Below, piece by piece: positions 25,829 to 34,853 of a stretch of DNA of 64,000 nt. The stretch is taken from positions 4,462-68,461 of the forward strand of contig CBDFGT010000010.1 in the NCBI GenBank assembly GCA_965247225.1, given 5' to 3'. The translations under genes were made by a program, and so were the position numbers. This DNA comes from CBDFGT01 sp965247225 (GTDB lineage Bacteria > Pseudomonadota > Alphaproteobacteria > Rhizobiales > Rhizobiaceae). Numbering within the stretch: the stretch's first letter is position 1; each line of letters begins with the position of its first letter. The notes under the pieces were generated by a model, which worked only from the letters and a program-made list of their open reading frames with translations, was not told the origin of the DNA and did not search any database.

Positions 25829-26212
25829 ATGAGCGAAGACGAAGCCCTGTTCCCTCCCGTTGATCCTTTCAGGGTCGGCTTGTCGGCCTGTTGCCCGCGC
25901 TGCGGTCAGGGCAAGCTGTTCGACGGATTCCTGAAGGTCAGGCCGCAATGCCGCAACTGCGGTCTGGATTACAGCTTTGCCGACAGCGGCGACGGCCCGG
26001 TAGTGTTCGTCATTCTCATTGTCGGTTTTCTGGTGGTTGGCGCTGCGCTCTGGCTGGAAGTCAATTACAATCCGCCGCTCTGGCTGCATTTCCTGTTGTG
26101 GTTTCCGCTGGCCACCGGTCTCAGCCTGTTGGTCATGCGTCTGCTCAAGGGCCTGCTGATTTCGCTGCAATATGCCAACAAGGCCAAGCCGGGTGAAATG
26201 GACCGTGGTTGA
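25829..26212 (+). CDS. DUF983 membrane protein
   Basis: The 127-residue protein has two zinc-ribbon pairs (CCPRCGQGKLF and CRNCGLDY, about 22-52) followed by two membrane helices (about 60-82 and 86-108). DUF983 proteins sit next to surf1 in Rhizobiales oxidase loci and are presumed to help oxidase assembly; the role is unproven. Its stop overlaps the surf1 start by 8 bp. Confidence 0.9.
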   Translation: MSEDEALFPPVDPFRVGLSACCPRCGQGKLFDGFLKVRPQCRNCGLDYSFADSGDGPVVFVILIVGFLVVGAALWLEVNYNPPLWLHFLLWFPLATGLSLLVMRLLKGLLISLQYANKAKPGEMDRG

Positions 26213-26963
26213 TAGCAACACAAACCTGCCTGTTCCAAAACCGGCAAAAATGGGTCTGGCCACCTTTGTCGTACTCGCCATTGTTCTGGTCATTCTTCTG
26301 GTTCTGGGCACATGGCAGGTCCAGCGTCTGGCCTGGAAAGAGGCGCTGCTGGCCGATATCACCAGCCGTCTGGCCATGCCTGCCGCCCCTCTGGCCGATA
26401 TTCTGGCCTTGCAGGCCGCCGGAACCGATATTGAATATCGCCCTGTCTTTGTTGATGGCGTGTTTGACCATACAAGGGAACGTCATTTTCTGGCAACGCA
26501 GGATGGCCAGCCGGGGTTCCATGTCTATACGCCGCTGATCCTGGCCGACGGGCAGGTTCTGTTCGTCAATCGCGGCTTTGTTCCCCTGCAAATGGAGAGG
26601 CCGGAAACCCGCAGCGCCGGCAATCCGGCGGGCCCTGTGCATATTGTCGGCCTTGCCCGCCAAAAGCTGGAGGCCAAACCCTCCGCCATGGTTCCCGACA
26701 ATGACCCTTCCGGAAACATGTTTTTCTGGAAGGATCTGGATGCCATGGCGCAAAGCGCGCACTATCCTGTCAGCCGTGTGCTGCAGATCTTTGTCGATGC
26801 AGACAAGACACCCAATCCGGGTTTCTATCCGCAAGGCGGGGTCACCATCATTGATTTGCCCAACAATCACCTGCAATATGCCGTCACCTGGTATGGCCTG
26901 GCCGTCGCTCTGGTGGTGATTGCGTTCATCCTCTGGTGGCGTGGCCGGCAGAAGTCTGCGTAA
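26205..26963 (+). CDS. surf1: SURF1-family oxidase assembly protein
   Basis: The 252-residue SURF1/Shy1 protein has an N-terminal membrane helix (about 17-38), LGTWQVQRLAWKE, the periplasmic domain with FVNRGFVPLQ, and a C-terminal helix after NNHLQYAVTWYGLA. It assists haem a insertion into subunit I. The start is uncertain: GTG 26205, which overlaps DUF983 by 8 bp, or GTG 26193. Confidence 0.93.
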   Translation: MVDSNTNLPVPKPAKMGLATFVVLAIVLVILLVLGTWQVQRLAWKEALLADITSRLAMPAAPLADILALQAAGTDIEYRPVFVDGVFDHTRERHFLATQDGQPGFHVYTPLILADGQVLFVNRGFVPLQMERPETRSAGNPAGPVHIVGLARQKLEAKPSAMVPDNDPSGNMFFWKDLDAMAQSAHYPVSRVLQIFVDADKTPNPGFYPQGGVTIIDLPNNHLQYAVTWYGLAVALVVIAFILWWRGRQKSA

Positions 26964-27027
26964 ACATCCTTTTCAGGCTTTCGGATGGGGCGTGATTCCT
27001 TTATGCAGGGAAGGAATTGACCGATGG

Positions 27028-27468
27028 ATGGAAACTGCCATGTCGACGATCGCTGCCATACTCGTTTTCCTTGTTGCGCTGGAACATCTGTATATTCTGG
27101 TTCTGGAAATGTTTTTGTGGACCACGCCGCGCGCGCGGAAAACCTTTGGCACCACGCCGGATTTTGCGGCCGCAAGCAAGGGGCTTGCCGCCAACCAGGG
27201 GCTCTACAACGGCTTTCTGGCCGCAGGTCTTGTCTGGAGCCTCTTGCATGGCAACGCCATTTTTGCCTTCCAGCTGAAGCTGTTTTTCCTGTGCTGCGTC
27301 CTGGTGGCCGCCCTTTATGGTGCGCTCAGTGTCAGGCCGCGGATATTCGTGGTTCAGGGTGTGCCGGCGCTGGCGGCTCTTGTCGCTGTCTTGTTGTTTG
27401 CCAATCCCTATGGCGCAGTCGGCAGCGTTACGGTTGCCGCGCTGCAATCCCTCCTGGGCGTGTTTTAG
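27028..27468 (+). CDS. DUF1304 membrane protein
   Basis: The 146-residue, four-helix membrane protein of the DUF1304 family contains LEHLYILVLEMFLWTTPRAR and NQGLYNGFLAAGLVW. Function unknown. ATG 27028 has AAGGAA 11 bases upstream; ATG 27040 (MSTIAAI) matches the usual family start but is far from that site. It lies 9 bp before ispH, probably in one transcript. Confidence 0.88.
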   Translation: METAMSTIAAILVFLVALEHLYILVLEMFLWTTPRARKTFGTTPDFAAASKGLAANQGLYNGFLAAGLVWSLLHGNAIFAFQLKLFFLCCVLVAALYGALSVRPRIFVVQGVPALAALVAVLLFANPYGAVGSVTVAALQSLLGVF

Positions 27469-27477
27469 GCGGTGTCC

Positions 27478-28476
27478 ATGATCATGAAACGTCCCGTTAC
27501 CATCCGTCTGTGCGGCCCGCGCGGTTTTTGCGCCGGTGTTGACCGCGCCATCCAGATTGTCGTTCTGGCGCTCAAGCAATATGGCGCACCGGTCTATGTC
27601 CGCCACGAAATCGTCCACAACCGGTATGTGGTGGAAGGGCTGGAGGCAAAAGGTGCCATCTTTGTCGAGGAGCTGGATGAAATTCCGGCAGAACACCGCG
27701 CCCAGCCTGTGGTGTTCTCCGCCCATGGTGTGCCGAAATCCGTTCCGGAAGATGCGATCGCCCGCAACCTGTTCTATCTTGATGCCACATGTCCGCTTGT
27801 GTCCAAGGTCCACAAGCAGGCCATGCGCCACCAGCGCATGGGCCGCCATGTCATCCTCATCGGCCATGCAGGCCATCCGGAAGTGATAGGTACCATGGGG
27901 CAATTGCCGGAAGGTTCGGTTTCCCTGATCGAGACCATTGCCGATGCCGATGCCTATGTCCCGCCGGATGCGCAAAATCTCGGCTATGTCACCCAGACCA
28001 CCCTGTCGGTGGATGATACCGCAGGCGTGATCAAACGCCTGCACGAGCGTTTCCCCGATCTGACCGCACCTGCGGCAGACAGCATCTGCTATGCCACCAC
28101 CAACCGGCAGGAGGCCGTCAAGCAGGCGGCCCCCGGCTGTGACCTGTTTCTCATTGTCGGCGCTCCCAATTCGTCCAATTCCAGGCGCCTCGTCGAAGTG
28201 GCCCACCGGGCTGGCGCAAAAACATCATTGCTGGTGCAGCGTGCCGCAGACATTGAATGGGAAAGCCTGGGACCGGTCTCTGTTGTCGGCCTGTCTGCCG
28301 GTGCGTCTGCGCCGGAAGTCATCGTCAATGAAATCATCGAGGCCTTCCGCGAGCGCTATCAAGCCACGGTGGAACTGGCCGATACCGTGGAAGAAACAGA
28401 AAATTTCCTTGTCAACCGCGAGCTGCGCCATGTGGCGCTGACGGCAGCCGACATGGCCTTTGTCAACGGAGAATGA
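27478..28476 (+). CDS. ispH: 4-hydroxy-3-methylbut-2-enyl diphosphate reductase
   Basis: The 332-residue [4Fe-4S] enzyme of the MEP pathway makes IPP and DMAPP. Cluster cysteines occur in CGPRGFCAGVDRA, DATCPLV and DSICYATTNRQ. Catalytic GHAGHPEVIGTMGQ and the SAHGVP block are present. ATG 27478 follows AGGCGGTG; GTG 27472 and ATG 27484 are alternatives. Its stop is immediately followed by the thrB ATG, so the two are cotranscribed. Confidence 0.96.
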   Translation: MIMKRPVTIRLCGPRGFCAGVDRAIQIVVLALKQYGAPVYVRHEIVHNRYVVEGLEAKGAIFVEELDEIPAEHRAQPVVFSAHGVPKSVPEDAIARNLFYLDATCPLVSKVHKQAMRHQRMGRHVILIGHAGHPEVIGTMGQLPEGSVSLIETIADADAYVPPDAQNLGYVTQTTLSVDDTAGVIKRLHERFPDLTAPAADSICYATTNRQEAVKQAAPGCDLFLIVGAPNSSNSRRLVEVAHRAGAKTSLLVQRAADIEWESLGPVSVVGLSAGASAPEVIVNEIIEAFRERYQATVELADTVEETENFLVNRELRHVALTAADMAFVNGE

Positions 28477-29439
28477 ATGGCAGTCTATACCGATATCAGC
28501 GACGATGATCTTGCCGCCTTCCTGGCGGATTATGATGTCGGCACGCTGACCTCCTGCAAGGGCATTGCCGAAGGCGTGGAAAATTCCAATTTCCTGCTGC
28601 ACACCACCACGGCACCCTACATTCTGACCCTGTATGAAAAGCGGGTTGACCCGGATGACCTGCCGTTCTTTCTGGGGCTGATGCAGCATCTCAATGCCAG
28701 TGGCCTGTCCTGCCCGCTGCCGCTGATCCGCAGGGACGGACAGATGCTGGGCGAACTGTCCGGCCGTCCTGCCGCCATGGTCACCTTTCTCGAAGGCATG
28801 TGGCTGCGCAAGTCCGAGGCCCGTCATTGCCGCGAAGTGGGCAGTGCGCTGGCGCAGATGCATGTGGCGGGCAAGGGTTTTGCCAGAACCCGCGCCAATG
28901 CCCTGTCCGTGTCCGGCTGGCGTCCGCTCTGGGAAAAGTCGGTGGCGCGTGTTGACGAGGTCGAGACGGGCCTGAAAGACGAGATCGCCGGCCATCTGGA
29001 GGCGCTGGAAGCCGCCTGGCCGAAGGATCTGCCAACAGGCGTCATCCATGCCGATCTGTTTCCCGACAACGTGTTCTTTCTGGGCGACCGGCTCTCCGGC
29101 CTGATTGATTTCTATTTTGCCTGCAATGATATTCTGGCCTATGATGTCGCCATCTGCCTGAATGCCTGGTGCTTTGAAAAGGATGGCGCGTTCAACATCA
29201 CCAAGGGCATGGCGCTTCTGGCGGGCTATCAGTCTGTTCGCCCGCTTTCCTCTGCTGAAGTCAACGCTTTGCCCATGCTGGCGCGGGGGTCTGCCCTGCG
29301 GTTCTTTCTCACCCGTCTTTATGATTGGCTGATGACGCCGGAAGGGGCCATGGTGACGAAAAAAGACCCGCTGGAATATCTGAAAAAGCTGCGCTTCCAT
29401 GCCCATGTCAGGGATGCAGCCGAATATGGAATGCAGTAA
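28477..29439 (+). CDS. thrB: Homoserine kinase (APH fold)
   Basis: The 320-residue kinase is of the aminoglycoside phosphotransferase-like ThrB type found in Pseudomonas and alphaproteobacteria. GVIHADLFPDNVFF is the catalytic loop and LIDFYFACND the metal-binding segment. It phosphorylates homoserine, feeding ThrC, encoded at 41.4-42.8 kb. It begins directly after the ispH stop. The rnhA gene follows 98 bp later. Confidence 0.95.
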   Translation: MAVYTDISDDDLAAFLADYDVGTLTSCKGIAEGVENSNFLLHTTTAPYILTLYEKRVDPDDLPFFLGLMQHLNASGLSCPLPLIRRDGQMLGELSGRPAAMVTFLEGMWLRKSEARHCREVGSALAQMHVAGKGFARTRANALSVSGWRPLWEKSVARVDEVETGLKDEIAGHLEALEAAWPKDLPTGVIHADLFPDNVFFLGDRLSGLIDFYFACNDILAYDVAICLNAWCFEKDGAFNITKGMALLAGYQSVRPLSSAEVNALPMLARGSALRFFLTRLYDWLMTPEGAMVTKKDPLEYLKKLRFHAHVRDAAEYGMQ

Positions 29440-29537
29440 AGCCCATGTCATGAAGGTTTGTATGAAGGCATGTCGCGCAAAAGCGTGCCAGGCGAATCCG
29501 AAAGATCGCAACGCGCGTTAATTCCGGAAAGGTGCTG

Positions 29538-29978
29538 ATGAAGACTGTTGATATTTTCACCGATGGTGCCTGTTCGGGCAATCCCGGCCCCGGCGGCTGG
29601 GGCGCGATCCTGCGTTATGGGGAAACCGAAAAGGAATTGTGCGGCGGCGAGGCCGACACCACCAACAACCGTATGGAACTGATGGCCGCCATTGCGGCGC
29701 TGAATGCCCTGAAATCGGCCTGCCAGGTCAATCTTTATACCGACAGTGCCTATGTCAAGGACGGTATTACCAAATGGATCAACGGCTGGAAGCGCAATGG
29801 CTGGAAAACAGCCGACAAGAAACCGGTGAAGAATATGGAACTCTGGCAGGCGCTGGAAGAGGCCCGCAACCGCCACGAGGTGACCCTGCACTGGGTCAAG
29901 GGCCATGCCGGCCACCCGGAAAACGAACGCGCCGACGAACTGGCCCGCAAGGGCATGGAGCCGTTCAGGGGCCGGTAA
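29538..29978 (+). CDS. rnhA: Ribonuclease HI
   Basis: The 146-residue protein has all RNase H catalytic acids: IFTDGACSGNPGPGGWG (D near 8), NNRMELMAA (E near 46), LYTDSAYV (D near 68) and GHPENERADELA (D near 132). It removes RNA from RNA/DNA hybrids. ATG 29538 is set by AAAGG five bases upstream rather than GTG 29532. The order thrB-rnhA is conserved in Rhizobiales. Confidence 0.97.
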   Translation: MKTVDIFTDGACSGNPGPGGWGAILRYGETEKELCGGEADTTNNRMELMAAIAALNALKSACQVNLYTDSAYVKDGITKWINGWKRNGWKTADKKPVKNMELWQALEEARNRHEVTLHWVKGHAGHPENERADELARKGMEPFRGR

Positions 29979-30053
29979 CCTGCCGCAAAACACCGTCCTT
30001 GCATTCCGCAGCCTTTATCGCCATGTTCCCCTTTCAGGAACAGGGAGGGGACT

Positions 30054-30362
30054 ATGATCCTGCATTGTGTGTTCATTCGCTTCAAGGACAGCGTCAAGGG
30101 CGATATCCGCCAGGGACTGTATGACGACATTGCCGCGCTCAGGGGCATGATTCCGGGAATTCTGGAGGTGAAATCGGGCAAGAACACGTCACCCGAAGGC
30201 CTGCATGGCGGCTTTGAGCATGGCTTCATCGTCACATTTGAAAGTGAGGAAACCAGGGATGCCTATCTGCCGCACCCTGCGCATGTGGCGGTTGGCAGGC
30301 GTATTGCGGAAGCCGCAGAAGGCGGTCTTTCCGGCATTATGGTCTTTGACATGGCGGTATAA
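30054..30362 (+). CDS. Dabb-family stress-responsive protein
   Basis: The 102-residue protein has the dimeric alpha-beta barrel (Dabb) fold: the first strand MILHCVFIRFKD, a central EVKSGKN, and YLPHPAHVAVGRRI. Members range from plant stress proteins to small-molecule cyclases; no catalytic role can be assigned. ATG 30054 follows AGGGAGGGG. It converges with the zinc transporter operon. Confidence 0.88.
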   Translation: MILHCVFIRFKDSVKGDIRQGLYDDIAALRGMIPGILEVKSGKNTSPEGLHGGFEHGFIVTFESEETRDAYLPHPAHVAVGRRIAEAAEGGLSGIMVFDMAV

Positions 30363-30420
30363 TAACCGGCATAAAATCGGCCGGACACATTGCCCGGCCT
30401 TTTCATGCGGCAAAACCGTT

Positions 30421-31305
30421 TTACCTGGCAATGGCTGCGGCGATCTGGTCGATATTATAGGTGAACATTTTGGCATAGGTCGGTGCCGGGCCGTCTTCTT
30501 TCGACAGGGCTTCCACATAGAGCTCACCGCCAGGCTTTGCCCCGGTAGCTGCGGCAACCTGCTTGACCAGCCGCGGATCATTGGAGTTTTCAAAGAAATA
30601 CACCGAAATCCCTTCCTTCCTGATCTGGTCGATCAGCCTGGAAACATCCGCCGCCGAAGCTTCGGTTTCGGTGGAAACGCCCAGCGGCGACAGGAAGGTC
30701 ACACCAAAATCGCGACCGAGATAGCCAAAGGCATCATGGCTGGTCAGAACCTTGCGCTTGTTTTCCGGCACGGTATCAAGCTTTTCCCTGGCATAGGCGG
30801 AAAGCGTGTCCAGCTCATCCAGATATTGGGCGGCATTGGCCTTGAAATCGGCAGCATCTTCCGGATCGGCGGCAATCAGCGCCCGCTCGATATTGCTGAC
30901 CCAGACCTTCACATTCTTCGGGCTGTTCCACACATGCGGATCGGTAATGGTCTTGCCGTCCTCGTCCATCTGCCGCACATCGATACCATCGGATACGACC
31001 ACAGGATGGCCGCTGTAGCCGGACGCCGTGATCAGCCGGTCCATCCAGCCTTCAAGACCCAGACCGCTGACAAACACCAGTTCGGCCTCTTTCAGATCCC
31101 TGGCATTGTCCGGTGTCGGTTCAAATTCATGCGGGTCGCCATTGGGGCCCACAAGGCTTGCAACGTTCACATGGTCACCACCAACCTGCCTGACCACATC
31201 GGCCAGCACGGTGAAAGAGGCAACGACATCCAGTGTTTTGGCAAAGGCCGTGCTGCTCATCAAACCGGCAAGCAGCATTCCGGAAATGGCAATGGTTTTT
31301 AGCAT
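30421..31305 (-). CDS. Zinc ABC transporter substrate-binding protein
   Basis: The 294-residue cluster A-I (TroA/ZnuA/AztC) binding protein has a signal peptide (about 1-22). Metal ligands read H59 (DPHEFEPT), H124 (DPHVWNS), H190 (SHDAFGYL) and D243 (NSNDPRL). His-His-His-Asp is the AztC/TroA set; manganese-specific PsaA-type proteins have Glu at the third position. There is no His-rich loop as in ZnuA. With the Zur-like box upstream, zinc is the likely ligand. Gene order ATPase-permease-binding protein resembles aztABC, but no aztD is seen. Confidence 0.9.
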   Translation of the reverse strand: MLKTIAISGMLLAGLMSSTAFAKTLDVVASFTVLADVVRQVGGDHVNVASLVGPNGDPHEFEPTPDNARDLKEAELVFVSGLGLEGWMDRLITASGYSGHPVVVSDGIDVRQMDEDGKTITDPHVWNSPKNVKVWVSNIERALIAADPEDAADFKANAAQYLDELDTLSAYAREKLDTVPENKRKVLTSHDAFGYLGRDFGVTFLSPLGVSTETEASAADVSRLIDQIRKEGISVYFFENSNDPRLVKQVAAATGAKPGGELYVEALSKEDGPAPTYAKMFTYNIDQIAAAIAR

Positions 31306-31320
31306 GGGATTCTCCTGATA

Positions 31321-32193
31321 TTAGCCCTTGAGATGCGGGCGGGGTAAAAACCGGCTCAATGCGCCGGACGGCGCAAACAGGATTGAACCGGCATAAAGGA
31401 TGGCGGCGACCAGAATGATGCTGGGGCCGGACGCCAGCGACAGGTGAAAGGAGGCAACCAGACCCAGATAGCCGGAGACAAAGGCGCTGCAGGCGGCAAT
31501 CACCATCATCTTCGGCAGGCTTTCGGCCCAGAGCCTGGCAATGGCGGCAGGCAGCATCATCAGGCCCACGGCCATCAAGGTTCCCAGCGCCTGGAAACCT
31601 GCCACCAGATTGGTCACCACCAGAAGCAGGAACAGGAAATGATAAAGCGGCCCGCGCCCGCCGACCGCGCGCAGAAAGCCGGGATCAAAGCATTCTGCCA
31701 CCAGCGGGCGGTAGATCAGCGCCAGCAGCAGCATGGACAGGCTGGCAATGCCGCCGACCAGACAGAGCGCCGGAGCGTCAATCGCCAGGATGGTGCCGAA
31801 CAGCACATGCAGGAGGTCGATACTGGAGCCGCGCAGCGATATGATCAAAACCCCCAGCGCCAGTGACGCCAGATAGAAACTGGCAAAACTGGCATCTTCC
31901 TGCAGCGATGTCACCCGGCTGACAAGGCCGGACAAAAGCGCCACGGCAAGCCCGGCAACCAGCCCGCCAATCCCCATCGCCGTCAGCGACAGGCTTCCGG
32001 CCACCAGATAGCCGATAGCAGCCCCCGGCAGGATGGCATGGCTCATCGCATCGCCGACAAGGCTCATGCGCCGCAGCATCAGAAACACGCCGACCGGCCC
32101 CGATCCCAGCCCCAGGCACAGGCTGGCCACCAGCGCCCGGCGCATGAAACCGTAATCGGCAAACGGCGTTATGAAAATATCTGTCAGCGTCAT
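31321..32193 (-). CDS. Zinc ABC transporter permease
   Basis: The 290-residue ABC-3 family permease has about eight membrane helices. RRMSLVGDAMSHAILPGAAIGY is the conserved start of the transmembrane core. Its ATG overlaps the ATPase stop (ATGA) and it ends 15 bp before the binding-protein gene, so the operon is tightly coupled. Confidence 0.92.
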   Translation of the reverse strand: MTLTDIFITPFADYGFMRRALVASLCLGLGSGPVGVFLMLRRMSLVGDAMSHAILPGAAIGYLVAGSLSLTAMGIGGLVAGLAVALLSGLVSRVTSLQEDASFASFYLASLALGVLIISLRGSSIDLLHVLFGTILAIDAPALCLVGGIASLSMLLLALIYRPLVAECFDPGFLRAVGGRGPLYHFLFLLLVVTNLVAGFQALGTLMAVGLMMLPAAIARLWAESLPKMMVIAACSAFVSGYLGLVASFHLSLASGPSIILVAAILYAGSILFAPSGALSRFLPRPHLKG

Positions 32194-32957
32194 GCGCGGC
32201 TCCGTGTCCCGGGCAGGGTTTCAGGCAGACAGACCCCGGCCGTCTCGTCCCACTTTTCCGCCATGGCCCGCGCCTTCAGCAGATGCGAAGCACTGAGAGC
32301 CTCTTCGGTCTTGCCCCAGCAAATCAGCTCTCTTGCCATCAGCAGCGTTGCGGGAAAGTGGCTGCGCACCTGCTCAAAATCATGCAGAACGGCAATCACC
32401 GTGCGGCCCTGTCCGTGCCAGGCCAGCACAAGATCGAGAAGGTCGCGCGTCGTGCGGGCATCGATGGCGGTAAACGGTTCATCCAGCAGGATGACTTTGG
32501 CATCCTGCAAAAGCAGCCGGGCAAACAGCACCCGCTGGAACTGTCCGGCCGACAGCGCCTGCACGGTCCTGCGCTCGAATCCGTCCAGCCCGACGGCCTG
32601 CAAGGCCCGGTGCGCCGCATCGCGGTCATCCGTCCGGATCCGGCCAAAGGCACCGCTGTGACGCCATGCCCCCATCAGCACCGTGTCAAGTACGGACAGC
32701 GGAAACCGCCGGTTGATATCGGCGGCCTGCGGCAGATAGCCAAAATCGCGCGCCTTCAGCCCGTGCAGGTCAACATGGCCCCCGGACGGCTGCAATTCGC
32801 CCACCAGCCCCTTGAGCAGGGTCGACTTTCCGGCACCATTCGGCCCGACAATCGCCGTCAGGCTGCCTTCGGGAAAACAGCCGCTGACATGATGCACGGC
32901 AGGATGGCGCTGATAGGCCAATGTCAGATTATGCAGGCTGATGACCGGATCTGTCAT
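32190..32957 (-). CDS. Zinc ABC transporter ATP-binding protein
   Basis: The 255-residue ATPase has Walker A GPNGAGKST (38-46), Q-loop GYLPQ, signature LSAGQFQRV (alanine in place of the usual glycine), Walker B VILLDEP and switch VLHD. The start ATG 32957 overlaps the stop of the 40-residue upstream peptide (ATGA). It is a metal-type importer ATPase, as judged by its partners. Confidence 0.93.
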   Translation of the reverse strand: MTDPVISLHNLTLAYQRHPAVHHVSGCFPEGSLTAIVGPNGAGKSTLLKGLVGELQPSGGHVDLHGLKARDFGYLPQAADINRRFPLSVLDTVLMGAWRHSGAFGRIRTDDRDAAHRALQAVGLDGFERRTVQALSAGQFQRVLFARLLLQDAKVILLDEPFTAIDARTTRDLLDLVLAWHGQGRTVIAVLHDFEQVRSHFPATLLMARELICWGKTEEALSASHLLKARAMAEKWDETAGVCLPETLPGTRSRA

Positions 32958-33076
32958 GGCAGCAGCACAGCCCAGCCGATGACCAGCCACAGCGGAACCA
33001 GAATCAGCAAGACAAACACGAGCCTCGACAGCACGGAAGCGGCCAGAACCGAGGTCTTGAACAGGGAGAGGGGCAT
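32954..33076 (-). CDS. 40-residue membrane peptide heading the zinc transporter operon
   Basis: The frame MPLSLFKTSVLAAS...VLLP encodes one long hydrophobic helix (about residues 9-40) after a short polar start. Its TGA overlaps the ATPase ATG, and it is the first frame after the Zur-like box. The preceding AGAGG-type site is not obvious, but the coupling and clean transmembrane composition argue for a real gene. I know no named family; it may be a small subunit or leader peptide of the transporter. Confidence 0.6.
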   Translation of the reverse strand: MPLSLFKTSVLAASVLSRLVFVLLILVPLWLVIGWAVLLP

Positions 33077-33091
33077 ATCAGCAAATCCAAA

Positions 33092-33110
33092 TATGTTATA
33101 ACGTTACATA
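33092..33110. promoter_or_regulatory. Zur-like operator
   Basis: TATGTTATAACGTTACATA is an imperfect palindrome containing the perfect core GTTATAAC. It resembles alphaproteobacterial Zur sites (ATATGTTATAACAT type). It lies 16 bp upstream of the first gene of the zinc transporter operon, where Zur would block transcription when zinc is ample. The match is by eye against the remembered consensus. Confidence 0.7.
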
Positions 33111-33270
33111 CTGGATCATGGAAATACGGCAAAAGAGCGGCAAGCACAATCCTAACGGCACTTATGGCACAGGGCCAGTGCATGCCACCGGAACTGCGGG
33201 AGTGATTTCGGGACAACGACAACCGCAAAACAGCAGGTAAAAGGAATTGTAAACCATCATTCTGGCCCGG

Positions 33271-33303
33271 AAAGCCGCCTGGAAATCCCGGACAGGCGGC
33301 TTT
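33271..33303 (-). terminator. Hairpin downstream of the peroxiredoxin gene
   Basis: AAAGCCGCCTG pairs perfectly with CAGGCGGCTTT across an 11-base loop, just past the peroxiredoxin stop (33314). The run after the stem is only TTTCC on the minus strand, so termination may be partial. Confidence 0.5.
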
Positions 33304-33313
33304 CAAAATGCGT

Positions 33314-33799
33314 TCAGATCTGTTCCAGCATGGCGGCTGCGGCAGAAACCGTGGCCTGGCCCGGGTTCTCTTCCACATTCAGTGTCTTGACCACGCCATT
33401 TTCCACCAGCATCGAATAACGCGAGGCACGGATTCCAAGACCTCCGGCGGAAAGATCCTTTTCCAGACCAAGGGCCTTGTTGAAGGCGGCATCCCAGTCG
33501 GCGATAAAGCGCAGCTTGCCTTCGCCACCGGTTGCCTTGGCCCAGGCACCCATCACATGGTGGTCGTTGACGGAAACAACAGCAATATCATCAATGCCTT
33601 TGGCAAGAATGGCATCGCGGTTTTCAAGGTAGCCCGGCAGGTGGTTGAGCGAGCAGGTCGGGGTGAAGGCCCCCGGCACGGCAAACACCACGACGCGCTT
33701 TCCCTTGAACAGGTCATCGGTGGAAAGATCCGCCGGACCGTCCGCCGTGCGCTCTTTCAGGGTCATGGAAGGCACTGTATCGCCAACAGCAATGGTCAT
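33314..33799 (-). CDS. Peroxiredoxin (Prx5 type)
   Basis: The 161-residue Prx5-family protein has the peroxidatic cysteine C49 in VPGAFTPTCS. The GIRASRYSMLVENGVV region is typical of type II peroxiredoxins. No second cysteine is obvious, so it may act as a 1-Cys enzyme using glutaredoxin or glutathione. AGGAGAGA precedes two adjacent ATGs (33802, 33799); I use the second, which gives the standard MTIAVGD start. Confidence 0.93.
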   Translation of the reverse strand: MTIAVGDTVPSMTLKERTADGPADLSTDDLFKGKRVVVFAVPGAFTPTCSLNHLPGYLENRDAILAKGIDDIAVVSVNDHHVMGAWAKATGGEGKLRFIADWDAAFNKALGLEKDLSAGGLGIRASRYSMLVENGVVKTLNVEENPGQATVSAAAAMLEQI

Positions 33800-33881
33800 C
33801 ATTCTCTCCTTGAAAATATCAGCAGGCCGCGCAGGCATTGCGCCGTTCAATCCGGACTTGCCAGTGGAATATAGGCAGGCC

Positions 33882-34718
33882 TCATTCAAACACAAGTTTT
33901 GTTTCCATCGCCCGTCCACCCGTCTGGACCAGCAGCCAGCCATCTTTGCCGGTCAGCCGGTTGGTGGAAGTCTGTTCCGTCAGTGCAAAACGGGCGATGG
34001 TGAGCATGCCATTGCGCACAAGATGATCGGCATCGCCAAACATCAGCCCGTCTGGCGCTGACAGGATAATACGGGGCGGATCGCTGCTGCCGGGCGGCAG
34101 TGCCAATGTCAGCGTCGCATGGGCACCCTGCGCATCCGTCCGGGCAGAGATCAGCCTGAAATCCTCCGCAGGCCCGTCCGGCAGCAGCGCCTGCGCCTTT
34201 TCAATCTGTTGCGCTTCGGCAGGATCGGCAGTGCCGGGTGCGAGCGCCAGATCAAACGTGGCCTGGAAGGGAACACAGATCGTATTGCACACACCGATAA
34301 ACACCGAGACATTAAGCCGTGAACCAAGACCCGGTGTGACCTGATGCATGTCCAGCAGCAGCGAGACCCTGTTGCGATATCCGTAGTCGCGCAGCCCTTT
34401 GTCTTCCATAATTTCGGGCACAGGAAATTGCACCGCCTGCAACACGGCATTGCCATTGTCGGCAAGGGTGACGGAAGGCGGAATGCCGCTGGCACCCGGA
34501 TCGCGCCAGTAGGTGATCCAGCCTGCGTCAAGCCGGATTTCCAGCATGGCCCGGATCGCGCCGCCTTTTTCCGGCGGCAGGGCCACAAGCCGCATTTTTG
34601 CCCCTGTGGTCTGCACCCAGTCAGAGCTTGCGGCCAGCGCCTCTTGCCGCGCCATACCTGGAAAAACACCAGAAAGCAGGACCATAAAAATCAAAAATAT
34701 CAACCGGATAGTCTTCAT
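33882..34718 (-). CDS. DsbD N-terminal (alpha) domain protein
   Basis: The 278-residue secreted protein has a signal peptide (about 1-30) and a DsbDN domain with the thiol pair C144/C148 in GVCNTICVP. It also has GWITYWRDPGASGIPP, typical of the stand-alone alphaproteobacterial form. It lacks the membrane and thioredoxin domains of full DsbD, so it probably receives electrons from a separate CcdA/ScsB-type protein. Its role in periplasmic thiol or copper homeostasis is inferred. It is divergent from yqgE, and the peroxiredoxin lies downstream. Confidence 0.87.
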   Translation of the reverse strand: MKTIRLIFLIFMVLLSGVFPGMARQEALAASSDWVQTTGAKMRLVALPPEKGGAIRAMLEIRLDAGWITYWRDPGASGIPPSVTLADNGNAVLQAVQFPVPEIMEDKGLRDYGYRNRVSLLLDMHQVTPGLGSRLNVSVFIGVCNTICVPFQATFDLALAPGTADPAEAQQIEKAQALLPDGPAEDFRLISARTDAQGAHATLTLALPPGSSDPPRIILSAPDGLMFGDADHLVRNGMLTIARFALTEQTSTNRLTGKDGWLLVQTGGRAMETKLVFE

Positions 34719-34853
34719 CCTGCGAATCTAGCAAATGCACGCGCCAAATTCCAGTCACACTGCGGTGAGGAATGCGTGAGCTTTGGTGAAATAAAGTCGA
34801 TACAGCCAGCCAAACAGGCTTTCCATTTCTGCAGAAACAGGTAGGCTGGAGAC

